From positions 1-64,000 of the forward strand of contig JAEUNM010000072.1 of the NCBI GenBank assembly GCA_016791105.1: a stretch of DNA of 64,000 bases, written 5' to 3'. Positions 49,855 to 59,800 of this stretch are shown here, piece after piece. This DNA comes from Rhodocyclaceae bacterium. Its GTDB lineage: Bacteria > Pseudomonadota > Gammaproteobacteria > Burkholderiales > Rhodocyclaceae. The notes under the pieces are model-generated. The model did no database searches, was not told where the DNA came from, and saw only the letters and a program-made list of their open reading frames with translations. The position numbers and the translations under genes were made by a program. Within the stretch, counting starts at the first letter, position 1. Each line of letters begins with the position of its first letter.

Positions 49855-51170
49855 AATCGACCGATTTTTCGGCTTTCGTCACCTCGGTGCGCCACTCGGC
49901 GCCCTACGTCCATGCGTTCCGCAAGCGCACCTTCGTGATCGGTTTCGGCGGTGAAGTCATGCAGGGCGATATGGCGCTGCGGCTGGCGCACGATTGCAAT
50001 CTGCTTGCCAGCCTGGGCATACATCTGGTGCTGGTGGCCGGCGCGCGCCCGCAAATCGAGGCCGAAATGGACGCGCGCGGCCTGCCGTCGCGCTATCACA
50101 AAGGTTTGCGTGTCACCGACGGGCCGGCGCTGGAATGCGCCAAACGCGCCATGGGCGCGCTTTGCGTGGATATTCAGGCGCTGCTATCGCAGGGGCTGCC
50201 GGATACCCCCATGGCGGGCGGTGCGATGCGCGTGGCAATGGGAAATTTCATTACCGCCAAACCGGTCGGCGTGGTCGATGGCGTGGATTTTCAGTACACC
50301 GGCGCGGTGCGCAAAGTTGCCGCTGATAGTCTGGCGCGTGCGCTGGAGGACCACCATGTCGTGCTGATCGCTCCATTTGGCGTTTCGCCGTCCGGCGAGG
50401 TATTCAACCTCAGCATGGAAGAAGTGGCAGAGCGGGTGGCGGTCGCGCTGTCCGCCGTCAAACTGATTTACCTCTGCGATGCGCCCGGCGTGGTCGACGA
50501 TGCCGGCCAACTGGTGAGCGCCATGACGGCCGACGAGGCGCAGCGCTGGCTCGGCGAAGGACGCGGCATTACCGAAGATTTGGGGCTTTACCTGCCCTAT
50601 GCCATCCGCGCCGTGCAAAACGGCGTGCAGCGCGCCCATCTGATCGACCGCGACGTCGATGGCGCACTGCTGGTCGAAGTATTCACACCGGCCGGCATAG
50701 GCACTGTCATCACCGAACAGTCCTTGGCGCGGGTGCGCGACGCTGTGCCGGAAGACGTCGGCGGCATCGTGCGCCTCATCGCGCCGCTGGAAGCCGACGG
50801 TACGCTGGTGCCGCGCGGCCGCGAACTGCTGGAAATGGAAATCGATCGTTTCGCCGTGCTCGAACACGACGGGGCCGTGGTGGGTTGCGCGGCGCTCTAT
50901 CCGTTCAGCGACGAGGCGGTGGCCGAACTTTCCTGTGTCGCTGTGATGCCCATGTACCGCCAGCGCGGCTTCGGCGAAATCATGCTTGCCCACATGGTGC
51001 AGCGTGCCCAGCGCGCCGGGCTCAAAAAGCTGTTCGTGCTTACCACACGCACCGCGCACTGGTTCATCGAACGCGGCTTTCGCGAAGTCGGCGTGGACGC
51101 CTTGCCGACGCGCAAACGCATGCTCTACAACATGCAGCGGCGCAGCAAAGTGTTTATCAAGGAAATTTGA
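49851..51170 (+). CDS. argA: amino-acid N-acetyltransferase (N-acetylglutamate synthase)
   Basis: A 439-aa enzyme that acetylates glutamate in the first step of arginine synthesis. The N-terminal amino-acid-kinase-like domain (about residues 20-280, FVIGFGGEVM, LVLVAGARPQIE) is the arginine-sensing part; the C-terminal GNAT domain has the acetyl-CoA loop VMPMYRQRGFGEIML. ATG 49851 is preceded by a purine-rich stretch (ggcaggggcacgg) and overlaps the end of a 26-codon ORF. Feedback inhibition by arginine is expected of the family. Confidence 0.95.
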   Translation: MKSTDFSAFVTSVRHSAPYVHAFRKRTFVIGFGGEVMQGDMALRLAHDCNLLASLGIHLVLVAGARPQIEAEMDARGLPSRYHKGLRVTDGPALECAKRAMGALCVDIQALLSQGLPDTPMAGGAMRVAMGNFITAKPVGVVDGVDFQYTGAVRKVAADSLARALEDHHVVLIAPFGVSPSGEVFNLSMEEVAERVAVALSAVKLIYLCDAPGVVDDAGQLVSAMTADEAQRWLGEGRGITEDLGLYLPYAIRAVQNGVQRAHLIDRDVDGALLVEVFTPAGIGTVITEQSLARVRDAVPEDVGGIVRLIAPLEADGTLVPRGRELLEMEIDRFAVLEHDGAVVGCAALYPFSDEAVAELSCVAVMPMYRQRGFGEIMLAHMVQRAQRAGLKKLFVLTTRTAHWFIERGFREVGVDALPTRKRMLYNMQRRSKVFIKEI

Positions 51171-51365
51171 TCGCGGTTCTCACCAGCGTCGCGGATTTCA
51201 TGGCGCCGGCATAGCCGGATATGCGATTATTGGGGCGTAAACCGCGCCCGCATTAATCGCCACGGATTTTTCCAGGCATTGGCGCAATAATGCCACCTGT
51301 CACCAGCGCCCCGGCATGGCGCCGGTATGTCAAAATTTTCGCTGCTCCGCTAGAAAGGGCAAGCC

Positions 51366-53399
51366 ATGGCAAAACCCGGGCACTGGTTTCGCGGCGGCGC
51401 ACTGCGCGTTCGCCTGGCGATACTGGTTGCGGGTCTCTGCACTGCATTGCTGATAGTGGTGGCCGCGAACGAGCGGGCGGTCATTTCACAGTCCTATCGA
51501 TCGGCAGATTCGCTGCGCGCTCTGCAGTTGAGCCGCGCGCTCGCGCAAGCGCTCATGCAGCATGGGCCGGCCGATAGCGCCGAACTATTGCTGCGTGTCG
51601 AAGAGCATGCGCGTGGCCTGGGGTTTGCCGGTGCGCGCCTCGAAGCGGGCGCGCCGGGTGATGCGTCGCTGCGCGTAGCGGACGCCTGTACCTTCGATGA
51701 AGCCAACGCGCGCCACGAGTGCAGCCTCGCGCTGGCCGGCGTCGGAAAACTTTACACCAGCCTGAATGTTCTGAACGGCGACATTGCGCGCGCCCAATTG
51801 CTCAACCGCAATTTCGCTGCCGGCGCATTGGTCGTGTTCGCCTTCGCGCTTTTTCTCGGCGTTACGGGCAACTGGCTGCTGCGTGAGGTGCGGGAACTCG
51901 AACGCTGTGTCGGCGCCATGCAGAACGGCGAAGCATCGGATACCAAACTTGCTTATCTGAATGACGAAGTCGGCGCGCTCGCGCGCGCCGTCAATCTCAT
52001 GGCGCAGTCGCTGGACGAAAGGGTGGCAGCGCTGACCAAGAGCGAGCGTCGCTTTCATGCCATCGCCGACTATACCTACGGCATCGAAGCCTGGTTTTCG
52101 CTGCGTGGCCGGCTGATCTGGATCAACCGGTCGATAGAGCGGGTGACCGGCTATACGCCGCTGGAATGCATACTGGCCGACGACCTGTTGCTGCTGTTCG
52201 TGCCTGAGCGCGACCGCAAGCGCGTGATGGACGCGGCGCGGTCGGCGGCTGCGGGCAATACGGGCGAAAATTTCGAACTGCGCTTGCAGCGCCGGAATGG
52301 CGCGTGCGTGTGGGTGACAGTTAATTGGCAGCCCATTTACGACGAAGCCGGCGAAAACCTCGGCCTGCGCCTGTCAGCGCACGAAATCCAGAGCCGCAAG
52401 GAAGCCGAGCTGAAAATGGCCGACAGCGTGGCGGCCCTGCGGCGCGAAAAAAGCCTGAAGGATTTCTACCTTACCAGCAGTGAGGAAGAACGTCGGCGGC
52501 TCGAAGCACTGCTCGACGTGATGCGCATAGGTGTGCTGTTCGTGGACCAGGAACGCCGCGTACAGTACTCCAACCGCGCCTTTCATCGCATCTGGGGCAT
52601 AGATCATGCGGACAACCTGTCCGGCCTGGATGACGCGAGCTTGCTCGCACGCACCGCACATCTGCGCTGCGACGACGCGGCTTATTGTGCGCACGTCGAA
52701 GCGGTGCTGGCGAGCCCCGGGGCGAGCGAACTATTCGAATTTACGCTCGCCGACGGCCGTATCGTGACCGACATGTCAGCCCTGGTATTGAGCGCCGCGG
52801 GCGAACATCCGATCGGCCGCGTGTGGATATTCGAAGATGTGACCGAGCAACGCCGCACCGCGCAGCAGCTCGTCGATCTGGCCGAGCGCGACGCGCTGAC
52901 CGGCTTGCTCAACCGGCGCCGCTTCGAAGAAGAGCTACGCCAGCGCCAGGGCGAAGCGGAGCGGCGCGGCGGATCGCTGGGCCTCATGGAAATCGACCTG
53001 GACGGCTTCAAGCCGATCAATGACGAATTTGGTCATCAGGCCGGGGACCAGGTTCTGGTGCGGTTTTCCGACGCCGTGGCGCGCGTGGTGCGCAAGAGCG
53101 AAATTTTCTTTCGCATAGGCGGCGATGAATTCGCCGTTCTGGCGCCCGACTGCGGCTTGGAAGCCATGCAGGCGCTGGCGCAGCGCATCCTGACGACCGT
53201 CGATGCCCTGGTATTTACCTTCCAGGGCCGCGAAGTGCGCATTTCCGCCAGTCTGGGCATCGCCATGTACCCGCTGCATGCGGCCGACGCGGACCAACTC
53301 GCGCGCTACGCCGACAGCGCCATGTATGCCGCCAAACAGTCCGGCAAGCACCGCTGGAGCATCTGGAAAGCAAGCGCTGCCAACGATCATCTGATCTAG
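51366..53399 (+). CDS. membrane PAS-GGDEF diguanylate cyclase
   Basis: A 677-aa sensor enzyme. Two membrane segments (about residues 14-34 and 150-175) flank a periplasmic sensor; a HAMP-like stretch follows, then two PAS domains (RFHAIADYTYGIEAWFS... and ALLDVMRIGVLFVDQERRV...) and a GGDEF domain with intact active site FFRIGGDEFAVLAP. The inhibitory site normally RxxD, five residues before the motif, is RKSE, so product inhibition may be weak. It would make cyclic di-GMP in response to an unknown signal. ATG 51366 follows gaaagggcaagcc. Confidence 0.93.
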   Translation: MAKPGHWFRGGALRVRLAILVAGLCTALLIVVAANERAVISQSYRSADSLRALQLSRALAQALMQHGPADSAELLLRVEEHARGLGFAGARLEAGAPGDASLRVADACTFDEANARHECSLALAGVGKLYTSLNVLNGDIARAQLLNRNFAAGALVVFAFALFLGVTGNWLLREVRELERCVGAMQNGEASDTKLAYLNDEVGALARAVNLMAQSLDERVAALTKSERRFHAIADYTYGIEAWFSLRGRLIWINRSIERVTGYTPLECILADDLLLLFVPERDRKRVMDAARSAAAGNTGENFELRLQRRNGACVWVTVNWQPIYDEAGENLGLRLSAHEIQSRKEAELKMADSVAALRREKSLKDFYLTSSEEERRRLEALLDVMRIGVLFVDQERRVQYSNRAFHRIWGIDHADNLSGLDDASLLARTAHLRCDDAAYCAHVEAVLASPGASELFEFTLADGRIVTDMSALVLSAAGEHPIGRVWIFEDVTEQRRTAQQLVDLAERDALTGLLNRRRFEEELRQRQGEAERRGGSLGLMEIDLDGFKPINDEFGHQAGDQVLVRFSDAVARVVRKSEIFFRIGGDEFAVLAPDCGLEAMQALAQRILTTVDALVFTFQGREVRISASLGIAMYPLHAADADQLARYADSAMYAAKQSGKHRWSIWKASAANDHLI

Positions 53400-53468
53400 C
53401 CGTGCCTGCGCGGCGGCCCCGGTAAGGTTAGAATCTCCGTATTCATGACCGGAAACGGAGATTTTGCG

Positions 53469-53741
53469 ATGGCCCGTATGGTGAACTGCGTCAAACTTGG
53501 TCGCGAGGCCGAAGGACTGGATTTTCCGCCCGTGCCCGGCGCCCTGGGCAAGCGCATCTATGAGTGCGTATCGAAAGAAGCATGGCAGCAATGGTTGCGC
53601 CACCAGACCATGCTCATCAATGAAAATCGCCTGTCACTGATGGATCCGCGTGCGCGCAAATACCTGTCCGAACAGATGGAAAAGCACTTTTTCGGCGACG
53701 GCGCGGATGGCGTGGCGGGCTACGTACCGCAGCAGTCCTGA
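53469..53741 (+). CDS. yggX: Fe(2+)-trafficking protein YggX
   Basis: A 90-aa protein that protects iron-sulfur clusters and helps iron handling in oxidative stress. It matches YggX closely: [27 protein letters not shown] and [20 protein letters not shown]. The single conserved cysteine is in VNCVKLG. ATG 53469 follows ggagattttgcg; the reading at 53445 adds an unrelated leader. Confidence 0.96.
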   Translation: MARMVNCVKLGREAEGLDFPPVPGALGKRIYECVSKEAWQQWLRHQTMLINENRLSLMDPRARKYLSEQMEKHFFGDGADGVAGYVPQQS

Positions 53742-54300
53742 GCGTTTGACCCCGCAGTACCCGCGCGGCGCGCCGGCCGGCGCGCACTTGGCGCTTCTTG
53801 CTGCACGATCCCGGCCGCGGCATTTCGCAGCGAACCCCTCGTAGAAATCTCTACACAGGCGCAGGGCGGTCTTGCCTGCTGCGCGCCGCCGTCCTTTTCC
53901 CCCTGAGTTGCCAGGCATGTACTGCGCGGCCTTTTTCGGCAGGGAACTGTCCCCCTCCAGTGGCCGCCGGGCCGGCGCCATTTGGCAGGCCACGGCCGCT
54001 GCGTGCAGTGGCGCCCGCGCTGGACAGGCGTGCCGTCTGCAACTTCCGATCACGCACTGCAAGGTTCTCGCGGGGCTGGCGTTTGTCCGAATCAGCCCTT
54101 GATTTTCTGAATCTAAAAGTCTGCGCGGGGCTGATTTGTATTTAGGCTAAGTTTTGTATTTGCATGAAATAAAAACAGTTTTATACAATAATTATAAAAA
54201 TTGTGGGGGCTAAGGTTTACCGGGAAGCGGTCGTTGTGTGCGTCACAGCATTTTGCCTAGGCTGATCGCATAATCGGCCGCAACACTGGGATACACGACT
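53742..54300. other. intergenic stretch, GC-rich then AT-rich
   Basis: No convincing gene is present in these 559 bp. The left part is GC-rich and holds only low-complexity frames. At about 54140-54210 the base composition drops sharply (ttttatacaataattataaa), and a weak promoter-like pair (ttgcat at about 54160 and tacaat near 54185) could serve the zinc-ribbon gene at 54301. Confidence 0.5.
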
Positions 54301-54591
54301 ATGGCCTTGTTTTCGATGCGACCGGCTTGTCCGGCTTGTGGCGGTTCGGATGTGCGGCGCTCGCACCGCAAGAATGGCGAGGAAAAAGGCAGTTTTGCGT
54401 TCAAAGTGCCGTTCCGTTGCCGCGACTGCCGCACGCGCTTCTTCGGCGTGAATCGCGCAAAGGTTCTGGGCGTGGCATCTCTTTGTACTGTGCTGATAGG
54501 CGTGACCGGAGCCGTCCGCTATCTGGAAATGCACCTGATCGACCTGGAATTGCTTGGCGCGCGCATACGCACGCTGTTCGGCATGTATTGA
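54301..54591 (+). CDS. zinc-ribbon membrane protein of unknown function
   Basis: A 96-aa protein. An N-terminal zinc ribbon has paired CxxC knuckles (CPAC at about residues 10-13 and CRDC at 40-43) with a basic stretch between them. A membrane segment (GVASLCTVLIGVTGAV) follows. No known family is recognised beyond this layout. ATG 54301 is the longest start; ATG 54316 (MRPACPACGG) is also plausible. It is convergent with phoU. Confidence 0.7.
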   Translation: MALFSMRPACPACGGSDVRRSHRKNGEEKGSFAFKVPFRCRDCRTRFFGVNRAKVLGVASLCTVLIGVTGAVRYLEMHLIDLELLGARIRTLFGMY

Positions 54592-54637
54592 GCGCGCAGC
54601 CGGACGCGGTGCCGCACCCGATGTGCGGCCAGCGCGA

Positions 54638-55336
54638 TCAGCGCAATGCTTCGCGCTCGATTTCTTCCAGGCTTACGTGCCGCACGTCGCGGCCCTTCAC
54701 CATATACACCACGTATTCGGCCATGTTTTTGGCGTGGTCGCCGATGCGCTCTATCGACTTGGCGATGAACAGAATGTCCAGCCCACGCGAAATCGTGCGC
54801 GGATCTTCCATCATGAAGGTGATGAGCTGGCGCATGACCGACTTGAATTCGGCATCCACGTCCCGGTCCTGCCTCACCACGTCGGCTGCGGCCACCGTAT
54901 CGAGGCGGGCGAACGCGTCCAGCGCCTTGCGCAGCATGTCGATGGCAAGCTGGGCGGCGTGGGTCAATTCGACATTGGGCACGAAGGCGCGCTGGGCTTC
55001 GTAAATCTTTTTCGCCATTTTGGCGATCTTCTTGGCTTCATCGCCTATGCGCTCGAGATCGGTGATGGTTTTCACCACCGTCATGATCATGCGCAAATCC
55101 CCCGCCGCCGGCTGACGCCGCGCGATCACGTGGCTGCAGGCTTCGTCCAGCGCCACCTCGTGCGAATTCACGCGCGTGTCGTTATTGATGACCTGATCGA
55201 TGAGCAGATGGTCGCCGTTGGCCAGCCCATCCATGGCACAGGTGATCTGCTGTTCGACCAGGCCCCCCATCTGCAGCACGCGCGTGCGTATGGCTTCCAG
55301 ATCGGCGTCGTACTGTTTGGAAAGATGCTCGTTCAT
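54638..55336 (-). CDS. phoU: phosphate signalling regulator PhoU
   Basis: A 232-aa all-helical PhoU protein, which links the Pst phosphate transporter to PhoR and prevents runaway phosphate uptake. The two repeated three-helix halves both hold the metal-binding ExxxD-type pattern (TITDLERIGDEAKKIA and AKSIERIGDHAKNMAEY). No pst or phoB/R genes are beside it. It is followed by rpiA 72 bp upstream on the same strand. Confidence 0.96.
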   Translation of the reverse strand: MNEHLSKQYDADLEAIRTRVLQMGGLVEQQITCAMDGLANGDHLLIDQVINNDTRVNSHEVALDEACSHVIARRQPAAGDLRMIMTVVKTITDLERIGDEAKKIAKMAKKIYEAQRAFVPNVELTHAAQLAIDMLRKALDAFARLDTVAAADVVRQDRDVDAEFKSVMRQLITFMMEDPRTISRGLDILFIAKSIERIGDHAKNMAEYVVYMVKGRDVRHVSLEEIEREALR

Positions 55337-55408
55337 AAGGGGTTTCCGGGGCAGGGGAATTTGTGCTCAGTGTCAGGATAGAGCGTTCGTGTGTCAATCA
55401 GATTGCAC

Positions 55409-56086
55409 TCAGGCGCGGCCGCGCAGGGTGCGCACGCCGTTTGGCGCTGCGATGATTGCGACATCGGCGCCGCGCTGCGCGAACAGACCGTTGGTGACCA
55501 CGCCCGGCACCGAATTGAAGCGCATTTCCAGCATGACCGGGTCGGTAATGCTCAACCCGGCCACGTCGATCACGATATTGCCATTGTCGGTAGTGAAATT
55601 GGGTCGCACCCGCGGCGAGCCGCCCAGGCTGCGCGCGGCCCGCTCGACCAGCGCGCGCGCCATGGGGATCACCTCCAGGGGCAAAGGAAAGCGCCCCAGC
55701 CTTTGCACCAGCTTTGATTCATCCGCAATGCAGACGAAACGCTGTGCCACGGCGGCGACGATTTTTTCGCGCGTGAGCGCGCCGCCGCCGCCTTTCACAA
55801 GATTGAGACCCGGGTCGATTTCGTCCGCGCCATCGACATAGACCGGAATATCCAGGCCCGCGTCCAGCGCCTCATTCAGTTCCAGCACCCGGATGCCGTG
55901 CCCTGCCAGACGCTCTGCGCTGGCGACCGAACTCGCCACGGCGCCGCGATAGCGGTCTTTTTGGGCTGCCAGCAGGTCGATGAAACAGTTGGCGGTGGAG
56001 CCCGTGCCCACGCCGACCACGCTGTCGGGCTGCAGATAAGCCAGTGCGGCAGCGGCCGCAGCCTGTTTGAGTTGGTCTGGATTCAT
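55409..56086 (-). CDS. rpiA: ribose-5-phosphate isomerase A
   Basis: A 225-aa isomerase interconverting ribose 5-phosphate and ribulose 5-phosphate, needed in the pentose-phosphate and Calvin cycles. Motifs are [17 protein letters not shown] (phosphate loop), [27 protein letters not shown] with the catalytic base, and TDNGN near the end. ATG 56086 is fixed by homology. It supplies the Calvin block in this genome, though encoded 9 kb away. Confidence 0.96.
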   Translation of the reverse strand: MNPDQLKQAAAAAALAYLQPDSVVGVGTGSTANCFIDLLAAQKDRYRGAVASSVASAERLAGHGIRVLELNEALDAGLDIPVYVDGADEIDPGLNLVKGGGGALTREKIVAAVAQRFVCIADESKLVQRLGRFPLPLEVIPMARALVERAARSLGGSPRVRPNFTTDNGNIVIDVAGLSITDPVMLEMRFNSVPGVVTNGLFAQRGADVAIIAAPNGVRTLRGRA

Positions 56087-56989
56087 GTGATTTGGATCCG
56101 TGCAGTGGGCCGCAATTGTAGCTTGCCCGTCCGCGGCGGCGAATTTGCCCGGCGCGAGGAGGGGCTATGTCCGGCGATCCGGGCAACGCTTGCCCGGCAC
56201 AGGCGGTTGACGTCAGCGCCGCTACGCGGTTTTTTCGGGGCGGCATCAGTACGCGCTGCGGCTTACCCATAGATTCCTGACTTTTGTGATATTTCAGGCC
56301 GAAATGGAGAAAATAATCGTGAAAAGATAATAAAAATCTAGAAAATAGCAGTAAAACAATCAATTACGAATATATTCGTCATCAAGAAATATCCCTGAAA
56401 GCGTTTCCGGCAGGGCGCCTTGTCGCCACAAAAAATGCAAAGGGAATTGCTGTCTGCCTGCATGGCCAGCCGCAAGCCGTGAAAACATGCACATTTTCAG
56501 CCGCTCGTGCTCAAAGCCTATTTGGATGTCCGTGCGTGATTGGGCGGGGATCGGGGTTGGCGTTCACAATTTGCCTTTGTCGCCCCCAATTATTCGCTGT
56601 GGCACCTGCCGGAAGGCTACCGCGCGGCTACTGACAATTCCTCAGAATTCAATTTAACTATTTGAAAAATAGTATAAAAAATAGGGTGGGCGGGTGTCCG
56701 TCGAGTCCGTCACGGAGTCCCTGATGGCGCGTCCTCAGAGCTTGGCGGGGCGTGAAAAAGTTACGCCAAGGCAGGGAAATTCCCTGAAATTCTGGAATGT
56801 TTCCAACATAAAGAGTCGATATATACAAACGCCATGAAGGTTTCGTGTCGAAAAATTTTAAGCTGGAACGTGGGGCATTGATAAACAAATATAAAAGAAT
56901 AGTAAAAACAAACGGTTAGAAACATGGCCCAAGATTTGCTTTTGATAAGGCATATAACTTTCGAAGTAATAGCAATTTTGGGTGCTGGA
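56087..56989. other. 0.9-kb AT-rich non-coding stretch with palindromes
   Basis: No gene is visible in these 903 bp. Composition turns AT-rich at 56281-56400 and again at 56640-56989, unlike the flanks. Three perfect palindromes occur: ACGAATATATTCGT (56366-56379), ACTATTT-gaa-AAATAGT (56657-56673) and CAGGGAA-A-TTCCCTG (56772-56786). The stretch leads directly into the second PEP-CTERM gene and may be its long regulatory leader, or house an RNA; I cannot tell which. Confidence 0.55.
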
Positions 56990-57913
56990 ATGAGAACAGG
57001 AACAACTTTCCTATTTGGAATGGCTGCTTCGGTTGCCTTGGTAAGCAGCCTGCCCGCGCAGGCAACGGTGGTAACCATCTCCGCGTCGGGGACGTACACC
57101 AATCCCACCACCAACGTTACGAGCCCGCGTGCCGCGACGGCAAAGTTCATTGCCAATGATGCCGACTATCAAGTGGCCTACGCGGCGGGTAGCGTGGGCG
57201 CAACGCCCTATGCAGCCGGTGTCCTGCATTTCGACTGCAGCGGTGGCGTGCTCTGCATCGAGTTGCAGAACTCGCTGGACATTCCAGGTTCGACGGCTGA
57301 CGATGCGGTAAGCCCACCCGATATTCTGACAGGCGTATTTTTCGATCTCATGGGTTTGCCGCCCGCACCGACCAAACTTTCGGCGACTGCTGAAGACCCA
57401 TTGGTGACGGTGGGGCCGGGCGCTGCCACGGTTGCGCAGCCTGGTACCAATGTTGGCGCCGCTTGGGCGTTCAAGTATTTCACGACGCCGCCGGCGTCGC
57501 ACGCAGGAAACTTCGGTATTGCGGCATCCGGCCTAGGTGGCACCTTCGGTAGCGGAGACCTGTTCTGTACGCCCGGCGGTCCGTCCTGCCCGCTGCTACC
57601 TAATGGCAACGGTGGCACCACCAGCGGACTTGGTGGTGTGAATTTCGGCATCCTGCCCGTGGGCGACGTACTGACTACCGGTACGGGCGGCTTCAACAAC
57701 AATGACCCGTATCAGAAGAACAAGGCCATTTTCCGGGTCGGCAACCTGAATTTGGCCGGCTTCAATGCAAGCTGGCTTTCAAATGTGAGTTTCCAGTATG
57801 GCTCCGCGCTGGACGAAGGCATCATTCCTGAGCCCGGCGTTATCGCATTGCTGGGCATGGGGATGGTGGCTCTGGGGGCTTGGTCGAGCCGGCGGCGCGC
57901 AGGTCGCGCCTGA
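56990..57913 (+). CDS. PEP-CTERM sorting-domain protein
   Basis: A 307-aa exported protein. A signal peptide (TFLFGMAASVALVSSLPAQA) precedes a Gly/Asn/Thr-rich middle with two Cys pairs (CSGGVLC, CTPGGPSC), and the tail is a clear PEP-CTERM: PEPG, then the helix VIALLGMGMVALGAW, then SSRRRAGRA. Exosortase would process it. I chose ATG 56990, where the signal peptide begins; ATG 56924 would add a 22-residue leader of unlikely type. The ribosome site is weak. Composition is lower in GC than the neighbours, which suggests recent gain. Confidence 0.83.
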   Translation: MRTGTTFLFGMAASVALVSSLPAQATVVTISASGTYTNPTTNVTSPRAATAKFIANDADYQVAYAAGSVGATPYAAGVLHFDCSGGVLCIELQNSLDIPGSTADDAVSPPDILTGVFFDLMGLPPAPTKLSATAEDPLVTVGPGAATVAQPGTNVGAAWAFKYFTTPPASHAGNFGIAASGLGGTFGSGDLFCTPGGPSCPLLPNGNGGTTSGLGGVNFGILPVGDVLTTGTGGFNNNDPYQKNKAIFRVGNLNLAGFNASWLSNVSFQYGSALDEGIIPEPGVIALLGMGMVALGAWSSRRRAGRA

Positions 57914-57968
57914 CTGGGGAGGGCAGGTCGACGGCGATGACGCGCAGGGCAGTCATCCAGATTAGATG

Positions 57969-57996
57969 AAAAAGGGCGCCTCGCGGCGCCCTTTTT
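57969..57996. terminator. bidirectional terminator between the PEP-CTERM gene and lpdA
   Basis: A 7-bp stem (gggcgcc 57974-57980 with ggcgccc 57985-57991, loop tcgc) flanked by five A on the left and five T on the right. It can end the plus-strand PEP-CTERM gene and the minus-strand lpdA gene. Confidence 0.9.
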
Positions 57997-58012
57997 GGTT
58001 ATGTGCCTCGCC

Positions 58013-59800
58013 TCAGCGCTTTTTCGTCGGCGGCAAGTCGGTACAAACCCCTTCGAACACTTCGGCGGCCATGCCGATGGATTCGCCCAGCGTCGGGTGC
58101 GGGTGTATGGTTTTGCCGATGTCGGTCGGGTCGCAGCCCATTTCTATGGCCAGCGCCACCTCGCCTATCATGTCGCCGGCGTTGGGGCCGACGATGGCGC
58201 CGCCTACCACGCGATGCGTTTCTTCGTCGAATATGAGCTTGGTGAAGCCGTAGTCGGCGCCGTTGGCGATTGCGCGGCCGGAGGCGGCCCAGGGGAATTT
58301 GGACACACCGACCTTGATGCCCTGCTTTTTGGCATCGTCTTCGGTCAGCCCCACCCAGCCCACTTCCGGATCGGTATAGGCCACGCCGGGAATCACCTTG
58401 GCGTCGAAGTGGCTCTTCATGCCCATCGCGGCTTCCGCGGCGACGTGCGCTTCATGCACGGCCTTGTGCGCCAGCATGGGCTGGCCGACGATGTCGCCGA
58501 TGGCGTAAATGTGCGGCACGTTGGTACGCATCTGGCTATCCACGGGAATGAAGCCGCGCTCGCCCACGATCACGCCGGCTTTTTCGGCGCCGATTTTCTT
58601 GCCGTTGGGCACGCGGCCGGCAGACTGCAGAATCATGTCGTACAACTGCGGCTCGGCGGGGGCGTTGTCGCCCTCGAACTTGACCAGCAAACCTTCCGGT
58701 TTGGCTTCCACCGACACGGTTTTGGTTTTGAGCATGATGCGGTCGAAGCGGTGGGCATTCTTCTTTTCCCACACTTTGACCAGATCGCGGTCCGGGCCTT
58801 GCATGAGGCCATCCAGCATTTCCACCACTTCCAGGCGGGCGCCCAGGGTGGAATATACGGTGGCCATTTCCAGACCTATGATCCCGCCGCCCACCACCAG
58901 CATGCGCTTGGGGATGAAGCGCAGTTCCAGCGCGCCGGTGGAATCGACGATGCGATCGTCCTTGGGCATGAAGGGCAGGTGCACGGCCTGACTGCCGGCC
59001 GCGATGATGGCCTTGGCGAAGCGGATCACTTTCTTTTCGCCACTTTTGTCCTGAGCGTCGCCGCTGGTCAGTTCGACTTCGAGGTGATTCGGGTCGAGGA
59101 AAGTGCCCACGCCACGAACCGTGGTGACCTTGCGCGCTTTCGCCATGCCGGCCAGACCGCCTGTGAGCTTGCCGACCACCTTGGCCTTGTGCGCGCGCAG
59201 TTTGTCCACATCGACCGCCGGCGCGGCGTAACTTACGCCCAGATCGCCGAAATGCGCGGCTTCTTCCATGACGGCGGCCACGTGCAGCAGTGCTTTGGAC
59301 GGGATGCAGCCGACGTTGAGGCAAACGCCGCCCAGGGTGGCGTAGCGCTCGACCAGTATGGTTTTCATGCCCAGGTCGGCGCTGCGGAAGGCCGCCGAAT
59401 AGCCGCCCGGACCAGCGCCCAGCACCAGCATGTCGCACTCCATATCGACCGTGCCGGCAAAACTGCCGGCGGCAGGTGCGGCCGCAGCCGGAGCCGGGGC
59501 GCTGGGTGCTGCTGCGGCCGGGGCGGGCGCTGCCGGCTTGGGTGCCGGCGCCGCTGCGGCGCCGCTTTCCATGCGCGCGATGAGCGTACCTTCGCTAACC
59601 TTGTCGCCCAGATTGACCAGCACTTCCTTGATTACGCCGGCCGCCGGGGCCGGCACGTCCATGGTGGCCTTGTCCGATTCCAGCGTGACCAGGCCTTGGT
59701 CTGCCGTCACGGTGTCGCCCGGCTTGACCGCAATTTCTATGACCGGTACGTCTTTGAAGTCGCCGATGTCCGGCACTTTCACGTCCAACAATTGACTCAT
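58013..59800 (-). CDS. lpdA: dihydrolipoyl dehydrogenase (E3) with its own lipoyl domain
   Basis: A 595-aa FAD enzyme that reoxidises lipoamide in the pyruvate dehydrogenase complex. It begins with a lipoyl domain (Lys44 in ESDKATMD) and an Ala/Pro-rich linker to about residue 115, as in many betaproteobacteria. The E3 core follows: FAD loop [12 protein letters not shown], redox disulfide C160/C165 (GGVCLNVGC), a second nucleotide loop [10 protein letters not shown], and the catalytic His in HPHPTLGES. Its start overlaps the HslV-like gene's stop (ATGA). Confidence 0.96.
   Translation of the reverse strand: MSQLLDVKVPDIGDFKDVPVIEIAVKPGDTVTADQGLVTLESDKATMDVPAPAAGVIKEVLVNLGDKVSEGTLIARMESGAAAAPAPKPAAPAPAAAAPSAPAPAAAAPAAGSFAGTVDMECDMLVLGAGPGGYSAAFRSADLGMKTILVERYATLGGVCLNVGCIPSKALLHVAAVMEEAAHFGDLGVSYAAPAVDVDKLRAHKAKVVGKLTGGLAGMAKARKVTTVRGVGTFLDPNHLEVELTSGDAQDKSGEKKVIRFAKAIIAAGSQAVHLPFMPKDDRIVDSTGALELRFIPKRMLVVGGGIIGLEMATVYSTLGARLEVVEMLDGLMQGPDRDLVKVWEKKNAHRFDRIMLKTKTVSVEAKPEGLLVKFEGDNAPAEPQLYDMILQSAGRVPNGKKIGAEKAGVIVGERGFIPVDSQMRTNVPHIYAIGDIVGQPMLAHKAVHEAHVAAEAAMGMKSHFDAKVIPGVAYTDPEVGWVGLTEDDAKKQGIKVGVSKFPWAASGRAIANGADYGFTKLIFDEETHRVVGGAIVGPNAGDMIGEVALAIEMGCDPTDIGKTIHPHPTLGESIGMAAEVFEGVCTDLPPTKKR

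Noticed and set aside
54611..54629. Terminator between the zinc-ribbon gene and phoU
   Set aside because: A 7-bp hairpin (gccgcac/gtgcggc) is present, but there is no U-tract on either strand.
56862..56886. Sigma-54 promoter (TGGAACGTGGGGCATTG) before the PEP-CTERM gene
   Set aside because: The GG and GC elements are 2 bp too close for a -24/-12 promoter.
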